64,000 nucleotides of DNA from Pseudomonadota bacterium (GCA_021808195.1 JAKBCE010000001.1:62001-126000); one strand, 5' to 3'. Shown: positions 55,260 through 64,000, counted from the stretch's first letter. Numbers and translations: made by a program. The notes: generated from the letters alone by a model not told the origin.

Positions 55260-56183
55260 CTATTTCAGGACCACCGTCTTGCCACCGTCGCGGAACACCC
55301 GCCGCTCGGCGTGCCAGGTGATCGCACGGTTGAGCACTACGGTTTCGAGCTCGCTGCCGGTGACGGCCAGATCGTCCGCTGACTGGGTATGGTCGACCCG
55401 CTCGACGCCCTGCTCGATGATCGGCCCCTCGTCAAGATCCGATGTCACGTAGTGTGCCGTGGCGCCGATGAGCTTGACCCCGCGGGCGTGTGCCTGATGG
55501 TAGGCCCTGGCGCCCTTGAAACCGGGCAGGAATGAGTGATGGATATTGATCGCCCGCCCATCGAAGAACCGGCAAGCCTGCGCGCTGAGGATCTGCATGT
55601 AGCGGGCGAGCACACACAGCTCGGCGTCCGCCTGCTCGAACAGCTCCATCATCCGCGCCTCCTGCTCGCCCTTGCGTCCATCGATGATCGGCAGGTAGTG
55701 GTACGGCACACCGTGCCACTCGACGAGGCTGCGCATGTCCTGGTGATTGGACACCACCGCCACCACCTCGATCGGCAGCGTGCCGGTGCTCCAGCGCTGC
55801 AGAATGCTGTTCAGGCAGTGCCCCTGACGCGAGACCGCGAGCAGCGCGCGGCAGCGATCTTGCGCGGCGTGAAAACGCCAGCGCATGTGAAACGGCGTGC
55901 CGACCCGTTCGGCAAAAAGCCGCTCGAGTGCCTCCATCGCAGGCATGCCCCGGCCATCGTCGTGGAAGACCGTCCGCATGAATGAAATGCCACTGTTCGG
56001 GTCATCGTAATGCTGCGCCTCGCTGATGGTCGCATGGTGTTCGGCCAGAAATCCGGCAATGCCCGCCACCACCCCGGTGACATCCGGGCAGGTAGTGGTG
56101 AGGATGTAGTGTGGAACGGCAGCTGAGTGTCCGCCGGTCGGGTCGGCAGCGGTCAGCGTTGCAGCCGGTTCTGCCGAGCTCAT
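55260..56183 (-). CDS. purU: formyltetrahydrofolate deformylase
   Basis: Hydrolyses 10-formyl-THF to formate and THF. 307 residues from the ATG at 56183 (ATGA overlap with the metF stop). N-terminal ACT-like domain (ILTTTCPDVTGVVAGIAGFLAEH) and a formyltransferase-like C-terminal domain with NHQDMRSLVEWHGVPYHYLP, LCVLARYMQIL, INIHHSFLPGFKGA (catalytic HxxxxFLPxF) and VTSDLDEGPII (catalytic Asp). With metF it forms a methyl-THF to formate route (folD needed). Confidence 0.93.
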   Translation of the reverse strand: MSSAEPAATLTAADPTGGHSAAVPHYILTTTCPDVTGVVAGIAGFLAEHHATISEAQHYDDPNSGISFMRTVFHDDGRGMPAMEALERLFAERVGTPFHMRWRFHAAQDRCRALLAVSRQGHCLNSILQRWSTGTLPIEVVAVVSNHQDMRSLVEWHGVPYHYLPIIDGRKGEQEARMMELFEQADAELCVLARYMQILSAQACRFFDGRAINIHHSFLPGFKGARAYHQAHARGVKLIGATAHYVTSDLDEGPIIEQGVERVDHTQSADDLAVTGSELETVVLNRAITWHAERRVFRDGGKTVVLK

Positions 56184-57133
56184 TGGGCGACGGTGAACTT
56201 CGTCTGCTCTGTGCGCAGCTCGAACCTGCCGTCCATGACCGCTCGCAGCCACGCGGCTGTCGAGTGGGCCCCGCCGAATGAGTACACATGCGGCGCGCTC
56301 AGGCGCAAGCGCGGATCCGCTGCGCGTGCGCGCACGAGCCCGATCAGCATCTCATCCGCCCCGGCGGGCGGACGCGCCAGTTGCGCAACCGCACTGGCGC
56401 CCTGGGTCAGCGATCGCACCGCGACCCCGACCCCGCAATGCAGCGCGAACTTGATCAGCTTGGCGACGGGCGTCGGACCGGCGATACCAACATGTACCGG
56501 CAGCAAGATGCCGGCGGCCGTCAGCGCACGATCCCAGGCAACCAACCGCTGCGTGTCAAAGCTGAATTGCGTCACGATGTGCAGCGCGATACCGCTGCGG
56601 CGCGCAAACTCCTGCTTGTCATGCAGAGCCGCGCGCAACTCCTCCTCACCGACCGCCGGGTGACCGTCCGGGTGACCGGCGACGCCGATGCGGCGCAGAC
56701 CCGCGGCCTGCAACTCGCCGGTCGCGAGCAGCTGCAGCGTATTGGCATACGGTCCGAGCGGCGGATCGAGATCGCCGGCAACGAGCAACACCTGCTCGAT
56801 GCCGTGCCCGCGCAGACTGCGCAGCGCCTCCTTGAAGGCCTGCTCGCTCGGCATGCGGCGCGCAACGATATGCGGCGAGGCGCACAGGCCGAGCGCCTGC
56901 ACCTTGGCCGCCACGCGCACCACGTCCTGCAGTGAGGACTTCGGCGTATGCGCCACATACACAACCATCCCCGCCGGCAGCAGCCTCGCGATCTGCGGCA
57001 AGTGCTGTTCATCGAGGGTGGAGATCTCAGTCGAGGCCGCGCGCGCGAACGCCGTGATGGCCTGCCTCAGCTCGAGCACACCGGCCGCCTCGTCCACTGC
57101 CGCACCTGTCTTGCTCAACTGCTGTTGGTTCAT
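56180..57133 (-). CDS. metF: methylenetetrahydrofolate reductase-like protein
   Basis: 317 residues from the ATG at 57133. Seen: TEISTLDEQHLPQIARLLP, MVVYVAHTPKS, GLCASPHIVARRM, VLLVAGDLDPPLGPYAN, IGVAGHPDGHP, IVTQFSFDTQ and LLPVHVGIAGPT: the MetF barrel with FAD-binding HIVAR-type and TQFxFD motifs. It differs from housekeeping MetF much as the MetF of Sphingobium vanillate/syringate O-demethylation does, so here it may oxidise methyl-THF. Overlaps purU by four bases. Confidence 0.85.
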   Translation of the reverse strand: MNQQQLSKTGAAVDEAAGVLELRQAITAFARAASTEISTLDEQHLPQIARLLPAGMVVYVAHTPKSSLQDVVRVAAKVQALGLCASPHIVARRMPSEQAFKEALRSLRGHGIEQVLLVAGDLDPPLGPYANTLQLLATGELQAAGLRRIGVAGHPDGHPAVGEEELRAALHDKQEFARRSGIALHIVTQFSFDTQRLVAWDRALTAAGILLPVHVGIAGPTPVAKLIKFALHCGVGVAVRSLTQGASAVAQLARPPAGADEMLIGLVRARAADPRLRLSAPHVYSFGGAHSTAAWLRAVMDGRFELRTEQTKFTVAQ

Positions 57134-57330
57134 GTCTGCGCCGCCTGCTGGGCCACCGGGAGTCGTGGCAAGACAATAGCGACTCTGCGCGCGCCGTGAA
57201 AATCCAAAATTGCAATGCCTGTTATCGCTCCGGCGAATAGCCGGACACAACGCCGTGGCGGTCCGGCACATTGCTCAACCGTGAATCCTCACCGACTCGC
57301 CGCGCAGGGAAAACGGCACTCGCGAAGCGC

Positions 57331-59097
57331 TCAAATCTGCTCGCTGCAAGCACGGTCGATGCAGCTCCAGCCGTCGCGGATCGCCGCTTCGTGCACCAGT
57401 GAACGTGGCAGCAGCTGGGTGGCAAAGAAGGTCGCGGTATCGAGCACCGCCTGCCTCGCCGCATCCGCCGGTGCGGCGAGTGCGCGCCGGGCGCTGAGCG
57501 CCCACTGCCATCCGCCCGCGAGCAGGCCCAGCCAGTTGAGAAAATGATGCGCGCTCGCCCCGATCCGCTCGCGCTGCTGATCTTGCGCGCCGAGCGCTGC
57601 CGCCGCCCTCAGCAGCCGCTCACTGCCCTCGAGCAGCCCGGTGCGCAGCGCATCAAGCCCCGGCTCGCCGGCCTCGGGCAGCGCGGCAGCCGCGTGTTGG
57701 ATCGTGGCCAGCAGTTCGCGCAGGCCCACTGCGTCATCGCGCAGCACTTTGCGGCCCAGCAGATCCTGGGCCTGGATGTAATTGGTGCCCTCGAATATCG
57801 GCCCGATGCGTGCATCGCGGTAGACCTGCGAGATCTCCGCACCGTCGATGTAACCGCTGCCGCCGTGGATCTGCACACCCAGGGAGGCCACCTCGACTGC
57901 AACATCCGAGCACCACGCCTTCACCAGCGGAGTCAGCAGCTCGGCGCGTCGCTGCGCACGAGCCCGCTCCGCCGCCTGCGGAGCGAGGCGGGCGACATCG
58001 AGGGTGGCGGCGGCGGTGTATGCCAGCCCCCGCGAGGCGTGCGTCAGGGCCTTCATGGCAAGCAGCATCCGACGCACGTCGGCATGTTGGATGATCGGGC
58101 ACGGCGCGCCATCCGGACCGCGCCCCTGGATGCGTTCGCGAGCGTGCGCGCGCGCCAGCTGCAATGCGCGCTCTGCCAGTCCGAGGGAGTGCAGGCCGAC
58201 TCCGAGCCGCATCCGGTTCATGAGCGTAAACATGCAGGTGAGCCCCGCGTTGCGCTCACCGATCAGCCAACCGCGGGCCCCGTCGCGCTCGCCATAAGCC
58301 ATCAGGCAGGTCGGGCTCGCCCGCAGCCCCATCTTGTGCTCGACCGAGAGCGCCCGAACGTCGTTGTCGAGCCCTTTCCCGTCGGGCCCCGGCCAGCGCT
58401 TCGGCACGAGGAACAGGGAGATCCCGTTCAGACCGGGCGGTGCATCGGGCGTGCGTGCCAGCACGAAATGCACGATGTTCTCGGTCAGATCGTGATCGCC
58501 CCAGGAAATGTACTGCTTGCGCCCGCTGATTCGCCAGAGCGGCCCGTCGGGCGTGGCCCGGCAGCGCAGCAACGACAGGTCCGAGCCGGCCTGCGGCTCG
58601 GTGAGCGCCATCGCCGCCGCCCACTCACCGCTCGCGATGCGCGCTGCATAGACCTCGCGCACTGACTCAGACCCATACCGGTGCAACGCCTCGAGCGCGC
58701 CGCTTGCGAGTTCCGGACAAGTCGCGAATGCGAAATTCGCACCCGCCCACATCTCCGTGACCGCCGCCTCGATCGCAAGCGGCAGTCCCTGGCCGCCGAA
58801 CTGCTGCGGCGCACCGAGCCCGACCCAGCCATCGGCTCGGAATCTGCGGTAGGCCTCGGTGAATCCCGGTGGACTGTGCACCCCTTGTTCGGTGCGGTAG
58901 GCGGGCTGGGCATCGCCCACGCGGTTCAGCGGCGAGAGCACCTGTGCCGCGAAGCGCGCCGCCGCCTCGAGCACCGGCCGGGTGATCTCCGGTTGCGTCG
59001 TCTCGTAACCCTCTATGCAGTCCGCTCCGGCCGCCTCGGCCGCCTGCACGAGCGCGCTGCCGAGCAGCGCCACGGGAGCCTGGTACACATGACTCAT
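57331..59097 (-). CDS. acyl-CoA dehydrogenase (large, FadE-like)
   Basis: 588 residues from the ATG at 59097 (GGGAGG upstream). Seen: FGGQGLPLAIEAAVTEMWAGAN, MALTEPQAGSDLSLLRCRA (FAD-binding), KQYISWGDHDLTENIVH, VEHKMGLRASPTCLMAYG and the catalytic-base region IFEGTNYIQAQDLLGRKVLRD. The ~590-residue length with C-terminal helical extension matches the DmdC/AcdB type rather than the 380-residue form. Substrate unknown; context suggests a phenylpropanoid or short side-chain CoA ester. Confidence 0.88.
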   Translation of the reverse strand: MSHVYQAPVALLGSALVQAAEAAGADCIEGYETTQPEITRPVLEAAARFAAQVLSPLNRVGDAQPAYRTEQGVHSPPGFTEAYRRFRADGWVGLGAPQQFGGQGLPLAIEAAVTEMWAGANFAFATCPELASGALEALHRYGSESVREVYAARIASGEWAAAMALTEPQAGSDLSLLRCRATPDGPLWRISGRKQYISWGDHDLTENIVHFVLARTPDAPPGLNGISLFLVPKRWPGPDGKGLDNDVRALSVEHKMGLRASPTCLMAYGERDGARGWLIGERNAGLTCMFTLMNRMRLGVGLHSLGLAERALQLARAHARERIQGRGPDGAPCPIIQHADVRRMLLAMKALTHASRGLAYTAAATLDVARLAPQAAERARAQRRAELLTPLVKAWCSDVAVEVASLGVQIHGGSGYIDGAEISQVYRDARIGPIFEGTNYIQAQDLLGRKVLRDDAVGLRELLATIQHAAAALPEAGEPGLDALRTGLLEGSERLLRAAAALGAQDQQRERIGASAHHFLNWLGLLAGGWQWALSARRALAAPADAARQAVLDTATFFATQLLPRSLVHEAAIRDGWSCIDRACSEQI

Positions 59098-59150
59098 CTG
59101 AGCCTCCCCAAAATTCGCCTGCGCCACATCACCGGCGCCACCCGGCGTCG

Positions 59151-59684
59151 TTAACGGCCGTGCTCGGCCACTTTGCGCAGCAGCTCGAGCAGCAGCAATC
59201 GCTCCCCGGCGGAGAGCACCCCATCGATGGTCGCATTTAACGCCGGCGTACGCTGCTCGGCGCTGCGTGCGAGCGCGTGTCCCTGCCTCGTCAGGGAGAC
59301 CTGTCGGGAGCGTCGGTCAGCCTGGTTGCGGGCCCGCTCGATGAGTCCACGCTCGCCCAGCCGATCGAGCAACATGGTCAGGCTCGGCGGCGCGAGCGCC
59401 AGAGCGCGCGCCAGCTGTTTCGGCGCAAGCGCGCCATGGGCCGAGAGCAACATCAGCAGCGAGTACTCCACCGGGCGCAGCGCGAGCGGCTCGCCGATGT
59501 GGTGCGCGAACTGGCGGTTGGTGGCCGCCGCGGCGAGCGCGATGTGGTAGGCAATATTCTCCCCGAGCACCCCATCGACGGCGGGGCAGTCGCCGGCAGT
59601 CAGCCCGTGTTCGGTGCTGAGCGGGCGGCCGGCCGCCCGGCGCGCATCGGTGGCCGAGGTCCTTGCGGGGGAGCGCGATGACAT
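59151..59684 (-). CDS. MarR-family transcriptional regulator
   Basis: 177 residues. Winged HTH about residues 70-150: LRPVEYSLLMLLSAHGALAPKQLARALALAPPSLTMLLDRLGERGLIERARNQADRRSRQVSLT in outline. A ~40-residue N-terminal tail is unusual. Divergent from the enoyl-CoA hydratase gene and 53 bp from the acyl-CoA dehydrogenase start, so it is the natural local repressor. Relatives such as CouR and FerC respond to hydroxycinnamoyl-CoA esters; that match is inference. Confidence 0.9.
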   Translation of the reverse strand: MSSRSPARTSATDARRAAGRPLSTEHGLTAGDCPAVDGVLGENIAYHIALAAAATNRQFAHHIGEPLALRPVEYSLLMLLSAHGALAPKQLARALALAPPSLTMLLDRLGERGLIERARNQADRRSRQVSLTRQGHALARSAEQRTPALNATIDGVLSAGERLLLLELLRKVAEHGR

Positions 59685-59880
59685 GCGTATTCCTCAGCTG
59701 CGCCGGCCTGCTTTGCCAGCAACAGCTATTTTAATTTGGTAATGAAATACCTACAATGGCCGGTGTGAAAGGCGCTTCCGCTTGATCTTAATTTTCACTG
59801 ACTTTCACCGATACCGGCGATATTCGAACGGTCCTGAGATGTGTTCTTTTATTCAATTCTGAATTATTAATGGCCTGACC
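59685..59880. promoter_or_regulatory. marR/ech divergent control region with palindromes
   Basis: 196 bp of AT-rich DNA. Two inverted repeats: GGTA-ATGAAA-TACC (59738-59751), inside a longer TTTGGTA arm close to the marR side, and AATTC-T-GAATT (59855-59865), 16 bp before the ech ATG. A TTTCAC direct repeat lies near 59795-59810. All are typical of MarR operator placement. Promoter hexamers are not clear enough to position. Confidence 0.5.
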
Positions 59881-60690
59881 ATGACCTTGGAATTCACCCC
59901 CGCAGACGGTCCGCTCGGCGCCCTTGAGCATCTACGCGTCGCGCTTGCCGGTCCGATCGCGCACCTGCGCCTCGAGCGGCCAGAGAAACGCAATGCACTC
60001 TCTGCGGCGCTCATCGAGGCGCTGCAGAGCGCCTTCAATCAACTGCCCGACACGGTCCGTGTCGCCATTCTGAGCGGCGAGGGCGAACATTTCTCCGCCG
60101 GAGTCGACCTCAGCGAGATTGGCGAGCGCGACATCGTCACCGGTCTGATGCGTTCGCGCGCCTCGCATGGTGTGTTCGATCAGATCCAGTTCGGCCGGGT
60201 TCCGGTGATTGCCCTGCTGCACGGCGCGGTGATCGGTTGCGGCCTGGAACTGGCGGCGACCTGTCACCTGCGCATCGCGGAGCGGTCTGCCTACTTCGGA
60301 CTGCCGGAAGGTCAGCGCGGAATATTCGTCGGCGGCAGCGGCGCGGTGCGCATCCCGAAGCTGATTGGCGTGGCGCGCATGACCGACATGATGCTCACCG
60401 GTCGGGTGTATGGTGCCGAGGAAGGTTATGCCATCGGTCTCGCCCAGTACCTGGTAGAGGATGGCCAGGGCTTCGCCAAAGCCGTTGAGCTTGCGGTGCG
60501 CATCGCCGGCAACGCCCCATTGTCGAATTACGCAATCATGCATGCGCTGCCGCGCATTGCCGAACAATCACACAGCGACGGACTGCTCAGCGAGTCGCTG
60601 ATGGCGGCGGTGAGCGAGTCGACCCCGGACGCCAAGGAGCGCCTGCGCGCCTTTCTCGAGAAGCGTGCCGATAAGGTTCGCAAGCGCTGA
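59881..60690 (+). CDS. enoyl-CoA hydratase/isomerase family protein
   Basis: 269 residues. Crotonase fold: LRLERPEKRNALSAALIEAL, LSGEGEHFSAGVDLSEIG (oxyanion hole), ALLHGAVIGCGLELAATCHLRIA, YFGLPEGQRGIFVGGSGAVRIPKLIG. The catalytic Glu of classic hydratases aligns with GLPEGQRG. Not close to feruloyl-CoA hydratase/vanillin synthase by motif. First gene of the plus-strand ech-SDR-aldehyde dehydrogenase-MDR group. Confidence 0.88.
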   Translation: MTLEFTPADGPLGALEHLRVALAGPIAHLRLERPEKRNALSAALIEALQSAFNQLPDTVRVAILSGEGEHFSAGVDLSEIGERDIVTGLMRSRASHGVFDQIQFGRVPVIALLHGAVIGCGLELAATCHLRIAERSAYFGLPEGQRGIFVGGSGAVRIPKLIGVARMTDMMLTGRVYGAEEGYAIGLAQYLVEDGQGFAKAVELAVRIAGNAPLSNYAIMHALPRIAEQSHSDGLLSESLMAAVSESTPDAKERLRAFLEKRADKVRKR

Positions 60691-60726
60691 GCACACCGCC
60701 AGCCGCGACACACGGTCAGAGGCAGC

Positions 60727-61491
60727 ATGGACATACACGGTCAGACGGCCCTGGTCACCGGCGGGGGCTCCGGGCTCGGCGCCGAGACGGCCCGCGAGCT
60801 GGCGCGCCAGGGCGCGCGCATCGCCATCCTCGACCGCAACGAGGCGGCGGCTCGGACGGTCGCCGCGCAGTGCGGCGGGTTGGGTCTCGGCGCCGATATC
60901 ACCGACACCCAGTCGTTGCAGGGGGCCCTGGCGCACATCCGCGCCACGCTCGGTCCGGTGCGGATGCTGATGAACGTAGCCGGTATCGGCGGTGCGAAGC
61001 GCGTGGTGGGCCGCGATGGAGCGCCGATGCCACTCGAGACATTCGCGCACACCATCGAAGTCAATCTCATCGGCACGTTCAATGTGCTGCGGCTGATTGC
61101 CGCGGACATGAGTGCTTTGGAGCCGCTCGAGGACGGCGAGCGAGGTGTAATCGTGTGCACTGCCTCGGCCGCAGCCTTCGACGGCCAGGTGGGCCAGGCC
61201 GCCTACGCGGCCTCCAAAGGCGGTCTCGTCGCGATGACGCTGCCGCTCGCACGCGACCTGGGACAGTACGGGATCCGGGTCTGCAGCATCGCACCCGGAC
61301 TGTTTCTCACGCCACTGTTGGATGCGCTGCCCGCCGAGATACAGCGCTCGCTCGCCGAGTCGATCCCCTTTCCGAAGCGGCTCGGACGCGCGGAGGAATT
61401 CGCGCGGCTGGCGGCACACATCGTCACCAACCGCTCGCTCAACGGCGCGGTCATCCGCCTCGACGGTGCACTGAGACTGCCGCCGCGCTGA
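60727..61491 (+). CDS. SDR 3-hydroxyacyl-CoA dehydrogenase-like (HSD10 type)
   Basis: 254 residues. Seen: ALVTGGGSGLGAETARELARQG, NVAGIGG, the catalytic Ser in IVCTASAAAFDGQ, YAASKGGLVAMTLPLARDL (Tyr-Lys), and VCSIAPGLFLTPLL. This is the pattern of HSD17B10-type 3-hydroxyacyl-CoA dehydrogenases, which would follow the hydratase in beta-oxidation. 36 bp after ech. Confidence 0.87.
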   Translation: MDIHGQTALVTGGGSGLGAETARELARQGARIAILDRNEAAARTVAAQCGGLGLGADITDTQSLQGALAHIRATLGPVRMLMNVAGIGGAKRVVGRDGAPMPLETFAHTIEVNLIGTFNVLRLIAADMSALEPLEDGERGVIVCTASAAAFDGQVGQAAYAASKGGLVAMTLPLARDLGQYGIRVCSIAPGLFLTPLLDALPAEIQRSLAESIPFPKRLGRAEEFARLAAHIVTNRSLNGAVIRLDGALRLPPR

Positions 61492-61677
61492 GCGGGCGCA
61501 CCGCCGCTCGGCGCTTGAGCGCGGCGCACCGAGCGGGTATTAAGACGACAGGGAACAGAAATTCGGCCTGCAGCGATTGTGCTTGGTCGGCGCGGCCATT
61601 ACGTTGAGGTTTCTCTACAGGTCCGCAGTGAGCGCAATCGGGCGCGGTGCGGAGCACTTGGCTCTGGAGTCTGCATC

Positions 61678-63201
61678 ATGAACGCCATTCCCGCACCGAA
61701 CCTCCCCAGCGAACCGCCCACCGTATCACCTGCCATCGCGCGCTTCGTGCAGCGTTCGCCACGTCTGCTGATAGACGGGGAGTGGGTGGCTCCCCACGGC
61801 GATGGGCGCATCCCGGTGATCGACCCTGCGACAGAGCGACAGATTGCCGAAGTCGCCAACGCGGATGCGCACGACGTCGACCGTGCGGTGCGCGCTGCGC
61901 GCGCCGCTTTCGAAAGTGGCCCGTGGCCCCAGATGCGGCCCGCCGAGCGCGAGGTGCTGATGTGGCGCCTGGCTGAGCTGCTGGAGCGCAACGCCGCTGA
62001 GCTCGCCGAGCTGGAAAGCCTCGACAATGGCAAGCCCATCTCCATGGCGCGCATGATCGACGTCCCCGGGGCGATCCAGCATCTGCGCTACATGGCCGGC
62101 TGGGCGAGCAAAATCGAAGGCTCCACCGTGCAAACTTCGCTGCACGCGGCGCCCGGCACCCGCTTTCACGCCTACACGGTGCGCGAACCGGTCGGGGTCG
62201 TCGCCCAGATCATTCCGTGGAACTTTCCACTGCTGATGGCTGCGTTGAAGCTCGCGCCGGTATTGGCCACGGGCTGCACCAGCGTGCTGAAGCCCGCCGA
62301 ACAGACGCCGCTCACCGCGCTGCGGCTCGGTGAGCTGATCATCGAGGCCGGCTTCCCGCCGGGCGTCGTCAACATCGTGACCGGTCTTGGCGAAACCACT
62401 GGTGCGGCCCTCGTAGCGCATCCCGACGTCGACAAGATTGCCTTCACTGGATCGACCGAAGTCGGCAAGCTCATCAACATCGCCGCAACGCCGACGCTGA
62501 AGCGGGTTTCGCTCGAACTGGGTGGCAAGTCACCGGTGATCGTGCTGCCGGACGTGGATCCGACCGCCGTAGCCGCAGGCGCGGCCCAGGCCGTGTTCTT
62601 CAACTCGGGGCAGGTGTGCGTGGCGGGCTCGCGGCTGTTCATCCAGCGCAAGGTCTTCGACAAAGTGATCGAGGGTGTGAGCGAGGCCTCCCGTTCCATC
62701 GTGGTCGGTCCCGGGCTCGACGAACGCACCCAGATGGGGCCACTGGTCTCCGCAGAGCAGCGCGACCGGGTCATGGCGTACCTGCAGTCTGGGCGGGCGC
62801 AAGGGGCGAGCATCGCCGCAGGCGGCGAGGCGCCGCAGCGCAAGGGATATTTCGTCAACCCCACGGTGGTGGTGGACGTGAACCCCGACATGAAGATCGT
62901 CCGCGAGGAGATTTTCGGACCGGTAGTGGTCGCGCAGCGGTTCGATGAACTCGACGAAGTCGCCAAGTGGGCCAATGACACCCCATACGGCCTTGCCGCG
63001 AGCGTCTGGTCGAACGACCTGCGCGCCGTTCAGCGACTGGTGCCGAAGATCAAGGCCGGCACGGTGTGGGTCAACTGCCACGCCATGATCGACGTCGGCC
63101 TGCCCTTTGGCGGCTACAAGCAATCGGGCTTCGGCCGCGAACAGGGTCGGGCCGGTATCGAACTGTATACGGAGCTCAAGTCGGTCTGCATGGCCGTTTA
63201 A
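61678..63201 (+). CDS. NAD(P)-dependent aldehyde dehydrogenase (phenylacetaldehyde/betaine type)
   Basis: 507 residues from the ATG at 61678. Seen: LLIDGEWV, IIPWNFPLLMAALKLAPVLA, FTGSTEVGKL, VSLELGGKSPVIV (catalytic Glu), FFNSGQVCVAGSRLF (catalytic Cys) and IFGPVVV. N-terminal 35-residue extension. Closest in style to phenylacetaldehyde and vanillin-type dehydrogenases; an aromatic or short aldehyde from the neighbouring pathway is likely. 186 bp after the SDR gene; that gap shows no other gene. Confidence 0.9.
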   Translation: MNAIPAPNLPSEPPTVSPAIARFVQRSPRLLIDGEWVAPHGDGRIPVIDPATERQIAEVANADAHDVDRAVRAARAAFESGPWPQMRPAEREVLMWRLAELLERNAAELAELESLDNGKPISMARMIDVPGAIQHLRYMAGWASKIEGSTVQTSLHAAPGTRFHAYTVREPVGVVAQIIPWNFPLLMAALKLAPVLATGCTSVLKPAEQTPLTALRLGELIIEAGFPPGVVNIVTGLGETTGAALVAHPDVDKIAFTGSTEVGKLINIAATPTLKRVSLELGGKSPVIVLPDVDPTAVAAGAAQAVFFNSGQVCVAGSRLFIQRKVFDKVIEGVSEASRSIVVGPGLDERTQMGPLVSAEQRDRVMAYLQSGRAQGASIAAGGEAPQRKGYFVNPTVVVDVNPDMKIVREEIFGPVVVAQRFDELDEVAKWANDTPYGLAASVWSNDLRAVQRLVPKIKAGTVWVNCHAMIDVGLPFGGYKQSGFGREQGRAGIELYTELKSVCMAV

Positions 63202-63221
63202 GACACGACGGAATGACACAT

Positions 63222-64000
63222 ATGAATCTACCCCTACGACATCGTCGCTGCGTCCTGCAGCGACAGGACAATGGCACGTACCGACTGGATTTCGAGCAGA
63301 CCCAGCGACCAGAACCGGGACCCCGCGAGGTATTGGTGCGAGTGCGGGCGGTTTCGCTGAACCGTCGCGACGTCTACATCATGCACGGCCAGTACCCGAT
63401 GCCCCCTCGGCCGCAACTGGTGCCGGCCTCCGATGGCGCCGGGGAAGTCGTCGCACTCGGCGCACAGGCCAAGCGCTTCAGGCTCGGTGAGCGCGTGGCG
63501 GGAACGTTCTTTCAGCGTTGGATCGACGGCCGGCCAAACGCCGACACGCTCGCCTCGGCACTCGGCGGGCAGCTCGATGGCATGCTCTGCGAATACGTGT
63601 GCCTGGACGAGGACGGGCTGGTCCACATGCCAAAGAGCTACAGCTACGAGCAGGCCGCAACACTGCCGTGCGCGGGCGTGACGGCCTGGAACGGTCTGAT
63701 GACGCGCGGACGCATGCAGCCCGGTGACAACGTGCTGATTCTGGGCACCGGCGGCGTGGCCATCTTTGGCCTGCAGTTCGCAGCGGCCGCCGGCGGCCGC
63801 CCCATCGTGACCAGCTCGAGCGACACGAAGCTCGAGCGTGCACGCGCGCTCGGCGCCGTGGCCACCATCAATTACCTCAAGGTACCGCAGTGGGCGACCG
63901 CGGTGCGCGCCGCCACCGATGCGGTCGGCGCGCATCAGATTCTGGAGGTCGGCGGCCTCGGCACTCTGCCGCAATCGCTGGCCAGCCTCGCCGGCGGCGG
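63222..64000 (+). CDS. MDR family NAD(P)-dependent alcohol dehydrogenase/quinone reductase (5' part)
   Basis: Open from the ATG at 63222 to the window end, 259 residues seen. MDR fold: EVLVRVRAVSLNRRDVYIMHGQYP, VPASDGAGEVVALG, AATLPCAGVTAWNGL, NVLILGTGGVAIFGLQFAAAAGG (cofactor binding). The zinc-binding Cys/His set of classic alcohol dehydrogenases is absent, so it is probably a zinc-free oxidoreductase. 20 bp after the aldehyde dehydrogenase, likely the same operon. Confidence 0.85.
   Translation, partial: MNLPLRHRRCVLQRQDNGTYRLDFEQTQRPEPGPREVLVRVRAVSLNRRDVYIMHGQYPMPPRPQLVPASDGAGEVVALGAQAKRFRLGERVAGTFFQRWIDGRPNADTLASALGGQLDGMLCEYVCLDEDGLVHMPKSYSYEQAATLPCAGVTAWNGLMTRGRMQPGDNVLILGTGGVAIFGLQFAAAAGGRPIVTSSSDTKLERARALGAVATINYLKVPQWATAVRAATDAVGAHQILEVGGLGTLPQSLASLAGG

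Noticed and set aside
57229..57245. Terminator TCCGGC-GAATA-GCCGGA after the acyl-CoA dehydrogenase gene
   Set aside because: Six-base stem only, 85 bp from the stop and without a T tract; not strong enough to call.
59881..60690. Feruloyl-CoA hydratase/lyase (vanillin synthase)
   Set aside because: Context is tempting, but the active-site segments do not match the ones I know for that enzyme; left as a general crotonase-family protein.

Overview
This window is GC-rich proteobacterial chromosome, almost entirely protein coding, with no rRNA, tRNA or CRISPR array that I could recognise. Gene content (methylcitrate cycle, glyoxylate shunt, BkdA1A2B-type 2-oxoacid dehydrogenase, ScfR/RamB-type regulator, HemJ, and a Xanthomonas-type PEP carboxylase architecture) suggests a metabolically versatile, environmental Gammaproteobacterium, perhaps near Steroidobacter/Nevskiales. 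That placement is inference only.

Layout. 1-730: 3' part of an Old Yellow Enzyme. 771-6717 (minus): sugar-phosphate operon tal-ppgK-pgi-gnd-zwf with a polyphosphate glucokinase. 6940-10841: histidine phosphatase, glutathione transferase, aldehyde dehydrogenase and a LysR regulator. 10918-14469 (plus): prpC-prpD-prpB. 14852-15991: slyD and a 2OG-Fe(II) oxygenase-like gene. 16016-20625: aceB-aceA (minus) divergent from an ScfR-like regulator. 20626-24203 (minus): E1alpha-E1beta-E2 of a branched-chain-type 2-oxoacid dehydrogenase. 24377-29955: Sui1, HemJ, a cytosolic GH15 glucoamylase, a DUF4136 lipoprotein, nitroreductase, apt and a Lys/His repeat secreted protein. 30072-35265 (plus): translationally coupled antiporter, PEP carboxylase homologue and GNAT genes. 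35442-40017: SYLF protein, Fsr-like MFS, two small envelope proteins and AmtB.

40018-43882 is the accessory region. The intact msrA gene (43883-44545, minus) is followed by an array of at least two, probably three, toxin-antitoxin cassettes. Each junction carries a copied msrA 3' end that breaks at the same codons. One ~236-bp repeat (msrA 3' end plus downstream sequence) occurs intact twice, and a 107-bp msrA part a third time. Two cassettes are bracketed by a 14-bp direct repeat. Cargo is TumE/TumA plus a 54-residue membrane peptide, HigB/HigA plus an unknown ORF, and a BrnA antitoxin joined in frame to an msrA tail. No recombinase is visible. This is the most novel structure in the window.

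44629-48045: a small conserved ORF, a type Vd patatin-porin and a TPR membrane protein. 48068-55090 (minus): a complete protocatechuate 4,5-cleavage operon, ligU-ligJ-ligK-(DUF1932)-ligI-ligA-ligB-ligC, converting protocatechuate to pyruvate and oxaloacetate. Upstream lies metF-purU, which could oxidise methyl-THF to formate and so fits THF-dependent O-demethylation of lignin-derived methoxyaromatics. 57331-64000: acyl-CoA dehydrogenase, MarR regulator, enoyl-CoA hydratase, SDR, aldehyde dehydrogenase and a partial MDR alcohol dehydrogenase, a plausible CoA-dependent side-chain degradation set. Propionyl-CoA, acetyl-CoA, pyruvate and oxaloacetate from these routes enter the methylcitrate and glyoxylate genes on the same window.
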